A stretch of DNA of 20,262 nt from assembly GCA_910586805.1 (NCBI GenBank), contig CAJUJC010000026.1, positions 1-20,262 on the forward strand, in the 5' to 3' direction. Position 1 is the stretch's first letter. Each line of letters starts with the position of its first letter. Under the pieces are notes generated by a model that saw nothing but the letters and a program-made list of their open reading frames with translations, was not told the origin of the DNA and did no database searches. A program made the position numbers and the translations under genes. Source of the DNA: an uncultured Erysipelotrichales bacterium. Its GTDB lineage: Bacteria > Bacillota_I > Bacilli_A > Erysipelotrichales > Coprobacillaceae. Positions 6,682 to 13,744 of this stretch are shown here, piece after piece.

Positions 6682-7491
6682 ATGATTAAAGTTATATTTT
6701 GTGATTTGGATGATACTTTACTTACTCCAATAACAAAAGAAATATCAAATGAAGATATTGAGGCAATTCATAGATGGTTAAGTCAAGGCAATGATTTTGT
6801 TATAGCGACGGCAAGACATCATTCATTTTTAAGAAAAACTACACATGTGATGGATGATTTTGATTGTATTGGATGGAATGGAGCTGAAATTTATTTAAAA
6901 CATAAAACAGTACAATTGTTACCTTTTCAAAATGAACAAGTTTTAGAAATATATGAAAATATGAAACAATATAAAACATATGCAAAAGTTACAAATATTC
7001 ATAATGAGTATATCTTTGGAAGTATGGATTTTTATAATAAGGATATATTTCAAGATGAATTCTGTACTATTTTAAATAAAGATATAGATCATTATTTGAA
7101 TAGAAACAGCCTCCCCATTGTTCATATAAATTATATATTTCCAACTACACAGCTCCATTATCAATTTTACAAAGATTATCAAAATAATAAAAACATTAAT
7201 AAACAATTATACAGTTGTAAAATAACCTCAAAATTCAGTTTTGATATTACAGTAAAACAAGCGACTAAAGAAGATGGTATTCAGACATATCTCCAATATA
7301 TTGATATTCCAATTCATCAAATAGCAACAATAGGAGATAGTTTGAATGATATAGGTATGTTTAAACTTACAAAATATAGTTTTTGTATGAGCCATGGACA
7401 TGAAGAAGCAAAGAAGAAAGCTAATTATGTTGTTAAAAGTGTAAGTGAAGCTATAAGAATATTAGAAAGGAAAAATAACTATGGAAAATAA
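6682..7491 (+). CDS. HAD-family (Cof-type) phosphatase
   Basis: A 269-residue haloacid-dehalogenase-fold hydrolase of the Cof/type IIB group, which remove phosphate from sugar phosphates and related metabolites. The four HAD motifs are visible: nucleophile D8 and general acid/base D10 in 'FCDLDDTLL', T43 in 'VIATAR', K196 in 'VKQATKEDG' and 'IGDSLNDIG' at 217-225. The cap (about 85-185) sits between motifs II and III as in type II enzymes. The start ATG 6682 is one base after the EIID stop and gives the usual MIKxIFxD N-terminus; an in-frame TTG at 6673 has a slightly better-placed AGGA but would add only MYR. It overlaps the ManA start by 11 bp. Its place between transporter and isomerase suggests action on the PTS-delivered sugar phosphate, or relief of sugar-phosphate stress; both are inferences. 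Confidence 0.88.
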   Translation: MIKVIFCDLDDTLLTPITKEISNEDIEAIHRWLSQGNDFVIATARHHSFLRKTTHVMDDFDCIGWNGAEIYLKHKTVQLLPFQNEQVLEIYENMKQYKTYAKVTNIHNEYIFGSMDFYNKDIFQDEFCTILNKDIDHYLNRNSLPIVHINYIFPTTQLHYQFYKDYQNNKNINKQLYSCKITSKFSFDITVKQATKEDGIQTYLQYIDIPIHQIATIGDSLNDIGMFKLTKYSFCMSHGHEEAKKKANYVVKSVSEAIRILERKNNYGK

Positions 7492-8443
7492 ATATATTTT
7501 TTTAAAACCAACTTTCTTTGAAGCATTATGGGGTGATGGAACAGTTCTAAAAAAATATGATGTTGAAAAGTATGTGCCTGAAGGAATGGATAAAAGTGAC
7601 ATTGCAGGAATAGGGGCTTTTAGTGGATTGCCTAGTGATGCTAATGAAATTTTAAGTGGAAAATTCAAAGGTTATAAATTGAATGAACTTTATGATGAAC
7701 ATCCTGAATTGTTTGGAACACCTTCAACACTAAAATGGGAACATATACCTGTTTCAATGGGATTAGGATATGCATGTGCAGATTTAAGTATTCAAGTACA
7801 TCCAACAGAGGAATATGCTATGAAGAAGTTAAACTGTCATGGGAAAAGTGAAAGTTGGTATATAGCTGATTGTCTACCCCACTCAGATATTGTAATGGGG
7901 CATAATGCAAAAACAATGCAAGATTTAGATGATTATATTGAAAGAAAAGATTGGACAGGACTATTAAAAAGATATCCAATTTTACCAGGATCTTTTTATA
8001 ACATACAGGCAGGAACATTACATGCTATTCAAAAAGGAACACTTTTTATGGAAGTGTGTAATCCTTGTCCTGTAACTTATAGATTTTATGATTATGATCG
8101 TGTAGATAAAAATGGAAACAAACGACAGTTAGATATTGAAAAAGCAAAAGAAAACATTTTAGTTCCTTTCGTTTGCCAAGATACTCATTATCATTATAGA
8201 AATAATAAAGGTGTAACAGAAATCAATTTAACTGATAATGATAACTTCTCTGTTTTTAAATATGTTATTAATGGTGAAGGTTCTTTACAAATGCCTAAAT
8301 CATATTTAGGAGCATTTGTTATTGAAGGGTCAGGAGAAATTGATGGTGTTTCTTTAAAAGCAGGAGATTGTCTTTTGATTACTGCTGAAGTTAAGGAATT
8401 ATTGTGGAAAGGAGAGATGACAATTTTAGCTTATAGTGGATAG
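7481..8443 (+). CDS. Class I mannose-6-phosphate isomerase (compact ManA-type)
   Basis: A 320-residue zinc cupin enzyme of the type I phosphomannose isomerase family, similar in size and motifs to Bacillus ManA. The zinc ligands are present: Q105 and H107 in 'LSIQVHP', E124 in 'GKSESWYI' and H181 in 'AGTLHA'. K122 and the arginine of 'FYDYDR' are also kept. The family interconverts mannose 6-phosphate and fructose 6-phosphate. Odd points are that the segment before QVHP, normally 'PLLVKxLDA', reads 'IPVSMGLGYACA' and lacks the conserved lysine, and the 'GECWxIS' region reads 'AGIGAFSG'. The true substrate may therefore differ, and I withhold the symbol manA. ATG 7481 lies inside the end of the HAD gene with AAAGG upstream. 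Confidence 0.85.
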   Translation: MENKYIFLKPTFFEALWGDGTVLKKYDVEKYVPEGMDKSDIAGIGAFSGLPSDANEILSGKFKGYKLNELYDEHPELFGTPSTLKWEHIPVSMGLGYACADLSIQVHPTEEYAMKKLNCHGKSESWYIADCLPHSDIVMGHNAKTMQDLDDYIERKDWTGLLKRYPILPGSFYNIQAGTLHAIQKGTLFMEVCNPCPVTYRFYDYDRVDKNGNKRQLDIEKAKENILVPFVCQDTHYHYRNNKGVTEINLTDNDNFSVFKYVINGEGSLQMPKSYLGAFVIEGSGEIDGVSLKAGDCLLITAEVKELLWKGEMTILAYSG

Positions 8444-8464
8444 GTAAAATTGTTTGTATATTCT

Positions 8465-10207
8465 ATGTATGAAATAGAAAATAGAATCCCTAATTTTGAA
8501 TTATATCCAGTAAAAAAAATGAAAGGTATAAAAGCAATTGTAGGGTTAGAAGATATAGTAAAAAAAATCAAGGAAAAAATTAATAAAGATAAATTTGTTA
8601 TTTGTATTGATTATTATCATGGTATTAATGAAGCAATTATTGAACAAATAGTTCAAAAATTAAATCCATCTTTAATAATTAAATCTCATGAGGCTCAATA
8701 TTGTGAAGATATTATTCAAGATAAATTTGGTAAATTTATTACAGAAGATAGAGTAAATGGTGTTTTTAGTGTAGCGAAGATTCATGAATTTTTTAATCCT
8801 GAAATTATCCAAAAGTTAAAACACAATATTGAAAATACATCAGGCTTAGTTATTGTATATGGAGTAGGTGCGAGTCTTATCACAAAAGGAGATTTACTCA
8901 TTTATGGATCAATAAGTTATCAGACTATAAAAGATAGATATCAAAAAGGTTTGGATAATTGGGGTGCAAAAAATAGTCATGAAGAATATTTAAGAAAAGA
9001 GAAAAGATTTAATTTTTTAGAAAGTAGAGTATTGGATAAACATAAAAGAATAATGATGATAGAGTGCGACTTTATTATTGATTGTAATAAAGATGATAAA
9101 TTTGTTATGATTACGCAAAAACAGTTTGATCAAGTTGTTCAAAGGTTCTCAACAAGTCCGTTTAAAGCAATTCCTATCTTCATGAAAGGAGTATGGGGAG
9201 GACATTGGTGCCAAAAGGTTTTAAATGCTGGATTAGATTTAGAAAATACGGCTTGGGGAATTACAGGTTTCTTAGATTGGCAGGCTGTTGCAGTTGAATT
9301 TGAAAATGGAATATTTGAATTCCCATCAACAGATTTAATTCAATATAATCCTAAGGGAATATTAGGAAGAAAATTGTGGTATTTATATGGATATCGTTGT
9401 CCATTACATGTTAATTTTTTAGATACATGGGGTGGCGGAAACTTAAGTTTACAGGTTCATCCTACAATTGCATATGCTCAAGAAGAATTTAATTCCTCTT
9501 GGGGACATTATGAAAGTTATTATATGCTAGATGCATGTGAAGAAAGTTCTGTTTATTTAGGTACAAAAGAAGGTGTAAAGTTAAACGAACTTGTTGATGC
9601 ATTTGAAAATGCACAAGAAACTGGTAAGTTTGATGATGAAAAATATATTAATCGTTTTTCTATGAAAAAACATGATCATGTATTTATTCCAGGAGGAACA
9701 ATTCATTCAGCTGGGAAAAACACTTTGACATTAGAAATTGATATGTTTTGTTTTACAACATTCAAACTTTGGGATTGGGGTAGACTAGATTATGATGGAA
9801 AACCTCGTCCAATAAATATTGATCATGGGCAGCATGTTATTCAAGAAGAATTTCAGACATCTATGATTAAAGACCAATTTATTTCTAAAAAGCAACAAAT
9901 TGATTCAGGATATGGATGGAGAAAAGAACGAAGTGGTACAATGCCATTCGAAGCACCTATGGAAGTTAATAGATATTGGTTTAAGAAAGCTGTTCATTTT
10001 GATCCTAATGATGGTATTGTGATTCATGTTCTTGTAGAGGGAGAAGAAGCAGTTATTGAAAGTTTGGATAACCGTTTTGAACCAATTATTATTCATTATG
10101 CTGAAGCAATCTTTATTCCAGCAGATGCAGGACAATATATTATTAAACCATGTGGATTATCAAAAGAACAAGAATGTGCAGTTTTAGAAATTTATATGGA
10201 TATTTAA
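8465..10207 (+). CDS. Long ManA-type cupin protein with degenerate kinase-like N-terminal region (copy 1)
   Basis: A protein of about 580 residues. The C-terminal half (from about 235) is a class I mannose-6-phosphate-isomerase-like cupin with all zinc ligands: Q330 and H332 in 'LSLQVHP', E350 in 'GHYESYY', H414 in 'GGTIHS', and R440 in 'WDWGR'. The lysine two residues before the glutamate ligand in classical enzymes is H348. The N-terminal part (about 40-200) has a Rossmann/P-loop-like pattern of strands ('KFVICIDYYHGIN', 'GLVIVYGVGASL') recalling uridine-kinase-like proteins but has no GK[ST] Walker A, so it is probably not an active kinase. The start ATG 8465 makes its N-terminus align with that of the next gene (MYE...PNF); a TTG at 8450, with AGGT five bases before it, is the alternative and adds five residues. 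Function unknown; isomerase activity on a modified sugar phosphate is plausible. Confidence 0.8.
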   Translation: MYEIENRIPNFELYPVKKMKGIKAIVGLEDIVKKIKEKINKDKFVICIDYYHGINEAIIEQIVQKLNPSLIIKSHEAQYCEDIIQDKFGKFITEDRVNGVFSVAKIHEFFNPEIIQKLKHNIENTSGLVIVYGVGASLITKGDLLIYGSISYQTIKDRYQKGLDNWGAKNSHEEYLRKEKRFNFLESRVLDKHKRIMMIECDFIIDCNKDDKFVMITQKQFDQVVQRFSTSPFKAIPIFMKGVWGGHWCQKVLNAGLDLENTAWGITGFLDWQAVAVEFENGIFEFPSTDLIQYNPKGILGRKLWYLYGYRCPLHVNFLDTWGGGNLSLQVHPTIAYAQEEFNSSWGHYESYYMLDACEESSVYLGTKEGVKLNELVDAFENAQETGKFDDEKYINRFSMKKHDHVFIPGGTIHSAGKNTLTLEIDMFCFTTFKLWDWGRLDYDGKPRPINIDHGQHVIQEEFQTSMIKDQFISKKQQIDSGYGWRKERSGTMPFEAPMEVNRYWFKKAVHFDPNDGIVIHVLVEGEEAVIESLDNRFEPIIIHYAEAIFIPADAGQYIIKPCGLSKEQECAVLEIYMDI

Positions 10208-10220
10208 AGGAGGTGACTAT

Positions 10221-11978
10221 ATGTACGAAAAAATAAATGAAAGAAGTCCAAACTTTGATTTACATCCAGTTTTTCTAGTAAATAATACAAAGTCATGGAA
10301 AGGATATAAGCAAATTGTTGATGTTATTCAAAATAAAGCACATGAATTAGATAAATGTGTCATTGTTATTGATTCATATTACGATATAAATCATAACGAA
10401 ATAAGAAAACATATTGTAGAACAGTTGAATCCATCTTTAATTATAAAAACAGATGATTTGATGCCTTCATTAGAGGAATTACATAGACGATTAGATTGTT
10501 ATATAACTGATGATAGGATTAATGGTGTATTTGCAGTTGGACAGATTAATGAATATTTTGATGAAAATAAGATTAAAAAAGCACAAAAGGATATTCAAAA
10601 TACAAATGGAATTATTGTTGTCTATGGAATAGGAGCAAGTATTATTACAAAAGGTGATATTCTTATTTACAATAATATTACTATTCAAAAGATTAAAGAT
10701 GGTTTTTTTGGTAAATTAGAAAATTGGGGTATGGAGAATTCTAATGATGATCCTCTTACAAAAGAAAAGATTTTTAATTTTGTTGAATCAAAATATTTTG
10801 ATAATCATAAACGTCATATTTTTGATGAAATGGATTTTGTTATTGACGGAGATGATGTAGAAAACCCTGTTATGACATCAGGAGATGACTTTAGAAAAGC
10901 TTTAAAATATTTTGCTACGCATCCTTTTAAACTAGAGCCCTTTTTCAATAGAGGAGTATGGGGAGGACATTGGTGTAAGGATGTCTTAAATGGTGGATTG
11001 GATAAAGAAAATACAGCTTGGGGTATGACAGGTTGGATGAATTTTCAAAATGCAATTGCACAATTAGGAGACAATGAATTTAGGATTGTAGGAAGAGATA
11101 TAGTTCAGTATCAACCAATTCATTTCTTAGGTAATCAGAATTTCTTTTGGTTTGGATATAATTGCCCTGTAGGTTGTGATTTTTTAGACACTTGGGGTGG
11201 AGGAAATTTAAGTTTACAAGTTCATCCAGATATTGCTTATTCACAAGAAACATTTAATTTTCCTTTTGGACATTATGAAAGCTACTATATGTTAGATACT
11301 TGTGATGAAAGTTGTGTTTACTTAGGTACAAAAGAAGGAGTCAAGACGGATGACTTAGTAGCTGCATTTAAAGATGCACAAGAGACAGGAAATTTTGATG
11401 ATGAAAAATGGATAAACTGTTTTCCAATGAAAAAACATGATCATGTCTATATTCCAAGTGGAACAATACATGCTTCAGGTAAGAACACATTAGTTCTTGA
11501 AATTAACCCAATTGGTTTCCAAACATTTAAGTTATGGGATTGGGGACGAATTGATGCAGATGGAAAACCGCGTCCAATTAATATTGATCATGGAGCAAAA
11601 GTTATTCAAGAAAGATATCAAACACAGTTTGTTAAGGATCATTTAATATCTAAAATAAATGAAGTTGCCAGAGGAACAGGATGGCGTAAAGAACATAGTG
11701 GAACAATGGAGTATGAACTATTAAAAGTAGATCGTTATTGGTTTAGTGAACCAATATTCTTTGAAACTAAAGATTATGTTAAACTTCATGTTTTAGTAGA
11801 AGGTGAAGAAGCATTAGTCGTAAGTCCTTATGATGCTTTTGATCCAATTGAATTACACTATGCTGAGGCTCTATATATTCCTGCAAGTTTAGGACAGTAT
11901 ATTATTCAACCTAAAAACAAGGGTGAAGAATTAGCTGTATTAGAATGTTATATGGATATGGGGAATGCTTACCAATAA
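10221..11978 (+). CDS. Long ManA-type cupin protein with degenerate kinase-like N-terminal region (copy 2)
   Basis: A 585-residue tandem paralogue of the preceding gene, alike over its full length, including identical stretches such as 'HYESYYMLD', 'TWGGGNLSLQVHP', 'KLWDWGR' and 'GKPRPINIDHG'. Zinc ligands Q333, H335, E353 and H417 and R443 are retained; H351 again replaces the usual lysine. The N-terminal part has the same P-loop-less kinase-like pattern ('CVIVIDSYYDIN', 'IIVVYGIGASIITKGD'). The start ATG 10221 follows an ideal AAGGAGGTG, 13 bp after the stop of copy 1. The pair most likely arose by tandem duplication and has since diverged, the N-terminal third more than the cupin. The two may form a heteromeric enzyme or have split substrates. 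It is the last gene before a gap and the regulator. Confidence 0.82.
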   Translation: MYEKINERSPNFDLHPVFLVNNTKSWKGYKQIVDVIQNKAHELDKCVIVIDSYYDINHNEIRKHIVEQLNPSLIIKTDDLMPSLEELHRRLDCYITDDRINGVFAVGQINEYFDENKIKKAQKDIQNTNGIIVVYGIGASIITKGDILIYNNITIQKIKDGFFGKLENWGMENSNDDPLTKEKIFNFVESKYFDNHKRHIFDEMDFVIDGDDVENPVMTSGDDFRKALKYFATHPFKLEPFFNRGVWGGHWCKDVLNGGLDKENTAWGMTGWMNFQNAIAQLGDNEFRIVGRDIVQYQPIHFLGNQNFFWFGYNCPVGCDFLDTWGGGNLSLQVHPDIAYSQETFNFPFGHYESYYMLDTCDESCVYLGTKEGVKTDDLVAAFKDAQETGNFDDEKWINCFPMKKHDHVYIPSGTIHASGKNTLVLEINPIGFQTFKLWDWGRIDADGKPRPINIDHGAKVIQERYQTQFVKDHLISKINEVARGTGWRKEHSGTMEYELLKVDRYWFSEPIFFETKDYVKLHVLVEGEEALVVSPYDAFDPIELHYAEALYIPASLGQYIIQPKNKGEELAVLECYMDMGNAYQ

Positions 11979-11994
11979 AACTCTTCCAAAAAGC

Positions 11995-12036
11995 AAAGAA
12001 TTTATAAAAAAATATGAAAAAGTTCTTCTCTTTTTT
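11995..12036 (+). terminator. Possible weak terminator after the second long ManA-type gene
   Basis: AAGAATTT near 11997 can pair imperfectly with AAAGTTCTT around 12021, followed by CTCTTTTTT. The stem is AT-rich and bulged, so termination here would be partial at best. The regulator gene downstream has its own possible -10 box. Confidence 0.3.
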
Positions 12037-12075
12037 ACAAAATTATATTTTTGAATAGGTAAAATTTGTAAAAGA

Positions 12076-12084
12076 TGTTACAAT
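12076..12084 (+). promoter_or_regulatory. Extended -10 promoter of the GntR regulator
   Basis: TGTTACAAT fits the extended -10 pattern TGnTAnAAT; no good -35 box is present 17 bp upstream. GGAGAG at 12100-12105 is the ribosome binding site for ATG 12110. This suggests a separate, modest transcript for the regulator besides possible readthrough. Confidence 0.45.
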
Positions 12085-12109
12085 ATATTTTAAGGAAAAG
12101 GAGAGAGTT

Positions 12110-12865
12110 ATGATGAAATATATAATAGATAAAAGTTTGCCTCTACCATTATACTATCAACTTAAACAAGTCATTATTAATTTGATTGATGATGAAGTTT
12201 ATAAAGAGGATGAAGCGATACCTACTGAGCATGAATTAATTGAAAAATATGAATTAAGTAGAACAACAGTGAGACAAGCTTTAAATGAGTTATGCACAGA
12301 AGGTTATTTATATAGAAAAAAAGGTGTAGGAACATTTGTATCATCAAAACAACAATTAGATAATCAACATGATATTATTAATCCTTCAGTTTATAAAATG
12401 GATCGAGTTATTAATAGAAATGGATTTATATGTAAAACAAAATTTGTAAGATGTGGCATAATGAATGCAGGTTCGGATATAGCAAGATATTTAGAAATTG
12501 AACCAGGAGAGTCAGTTTGGTATATGGATCGTATTCGTTATGCAGGAAATAAGGCAGCATCATTTTCAAGATCATACATAAGAAAAGATATTTTAGAAGA
12601 TTTTGATCAAGAAGCTGAGGATGCTGCACAGAATTTTTATAAATATTTAGATTCAAAAGGATTAGTTGTTTCAACGGTTAGAGAAAAATTGATACCTGGA
12701 TGGGCTGATAAAGAAGCAAGAGAAGTATTAGAACTTGATGCAACAACACCTATTTTAATTATTCAGGATACTGGATTTAAAGAAGATGGTACAGTAATAG
12801 AATACTCAGTTTCTACTTTAGATGTATCTTTTATAGAGATGACTGCAACTTTTAAAAGAGGATAA
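12110..12865 (+). CDS. GntR-family transcriptional regulator, HutC/UTRA subfamily
   Basis: A 251-residue DNA-binding regulator. Residues about 10-76 form the GntR winged helix: 'PLPLYYQLKQVI', 'IPTEHELIEKYELSRTTVRQALNELCTEGYLYRKKGVGTFV'-type pattern with the recognition helix at SRTTVRQAL. Residues about 95-245 form the UTRA effector-binding domain typical of HutC members, which bind sugar phosphates or other small metabolites and usually act as repressors released by the effector. It is encoded directly after the PTS operon and before deoC, so it most likely controls this cluster. The palindromes at 3172-3197 and 4495-4504 are its best candidate sites. Its own upstream region has no clear copy of that motif. 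Start ATG 12110 or the adjacent ATG 12113; both are equally supported by GGAGAG. Confidence 0.92.
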   Translation: MMKYIIDKSLPLPLYYQLKQVIINLIDDEVYKEDEAIPTEHELIEKYELSRTTVRQALNELCTEGYLYRKKGVGTFVSSKQQLDNQHDIINPSVYKMDRVINRNGFICKTKFVRCGIMNAGSDIARYLEIEPGESVWYMDRIRYAGNKAASFSRSYIRKDILEDFDQEAEDAAQNFYKYLDSKGLVVSTVREKLIPGWADKEAREVLELDATTPILIIQDTGFKEDGTVIEYSVSTLDVSFIEMTATFKRG

Positions 12866-12886
12866 AGTAAAAAATATTTTGAATTA

Positions 12887-12932
12887 TAAGAATAAATGAT
12901 GAGATTATAATATAACTCATTATTTATTCTTA
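12887..12932 (+). repeat. 17-bp inverted repeat between the regulator and deoC
   Basis: The arms 12887-12903 and 12916-12932 are complementary over 17 bp with one G-T pair, around a 12-nt AT-only loop that contains TATAAT (12906-12911). No T-run follows, so it is not a standard terminator. The inner halves AATGATGAG and CTCATTAT resemble the half-sites of the palindrome at 3172-3197. It may be an operator around a -10 box, or an RNA hairpin in the deoC leader. Confidence 0.6.
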
Positions 12933-12968
12933 AACTCATTTAAACATAGTTTGAAAAGAGGATATTTT

Positions 12969-13640
12969 ATGGATAAGAAAGAATTAGCAGGGATGTTTGA
13001 TCATACATTTTTAAAGGCTTATGCAACAAAAGAGGACTTTATAAAGTTATGTAATGAAGCTAAAGAGATTGGGGCTGCTATGGTTGCAATTAATAGCTCG
13101 CCAGTAGCTATGTGTAAAGAGTTATTAAAAGGTACGAATATTCATGTTGGAGCAGCTATTTCTTTTCCTTTAGGACAAACAACTATTGAAGTTAAGGTTG
13201 CTGAAACAAAGAAAGCTATTGAAGATGGAGCTGATGAGATTGATTATGTGATTAATATTGGCGAATTAAAAATGGGTCATTATGATTATATTGAAAAAGA
13301 AATGCAAAGTATTGTAGATGTATGCAAAGAACACCATGTTTTATCTAAGGTTATTTTTGAAAATTGTTATTTAGAGAAAGATGAAATTATAAAAGTTGCT
13401 CAGATTGCTAAAAAGGTAAAACCAGATTATATTAAAACAAGTACAGGTTTTGGAACTGGTGGAGCAACAGTTGAAGATGTTCGTTTGATGAAAGAAATAG
13501 TAGGTGATGATGTACAAGTGAAAGCTGCTGGTGGTATTCGTGATTGGACAACTTGTCTAGCTATGATTGAAGCAGGGGCGACTCGTATTGGAACAAGCAG
13601 TTCATTAAAAATTTTAGAAGAGTTTGATAATACAAAATAA
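12969..13640 (+). CDS. deoC: Deoxyribose-phosphate aldolase family protein
   Basis: A 223-residue class I aldolase of the DeoC/FbaB superfamily, which cleaves 2-deoxyribose 5-phosphate to acetaldehyde and glyceraldehyde 3-phosphate. The catalytic residues are visible: Schiff-base lysine K156 in 'YIKTSTGFGTGGAT', K185 in 'VKAAGGIRD' and D92 in 'EIDYVINIG'. Length is normal. Departures from the family are 'LKAYAT' for 'LKPxAT' at the N-terminus and 'AINSSPV' in place of the 'VCVNPxxV' strand, so substrate range may differ. The start ATG 12969 follows AGAGGA at a good distance; an in-frame TTG at 12951 overlaps the region before the ribosome binding site. Its link to a sugar PTS rather than to nucleoside genes (no deoA, deoB, deoD or pupG nearby) makes a role in the sugar pathway plausible. 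Confidence 0.88.
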   Translation: MDKKELAGMFDHTFLKAYATKEDFIKLCNEAKEIGAAMVAINSSPVAMCKELLKGTNIHVGAAISFPLGQTTIEVKVAETKKAIEDGADEIDYVINIGELKMGHYDYIEKEMQSIVDVCKEHHVLSKVIFENCYLEKDEIIKVAQIAKKVKPDYIKTSTGFGTGGATVEDVRLMKEIVGDDVQVKAAGGIRDWTTCLAMIEAGATRIGTSSSLKILEEFDNTK

Positions 13641-13666
13641 TAATATTATTGACAAAAATTATATAC

Positions 13667-13710
13667 AAAAGGACAATGATTACTATTAAATAATTTCCAT
13701 TGTCCTTTTT
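13667..13710 (+). terminator. Strong terminator between deoC and the convergent PstS-like gene
   Basis: AAAAGGACAATG (13667-13678) pairs perfectly with CATTGTCCTTTT (13698-13709), giving a 12-bp stem with A-run on the left and T-run on the right. This form can work in both directions and serves deoC; it may also serve the convergent gene ending at 13745. Confidence 0.9.
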
Positions 13711-13744
13711 GTTTGTTATTTTTTATAAACTATGTGTGTTATTC

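Noticed and set aside
12071..12086. GATGTTACAA before the regulator gene as a third copy of the GATGTCATGACA site
   Set aside because: The CATG centre is missing and the sequence is better explained as an extended -10 box.
13649..13677. TTGACA followed after 17 bp by GACAAT, resembling a promoter
   Set aside because: The -10 is poor and overlaps the deoC terminator stem, and no gene follows on the + strand.
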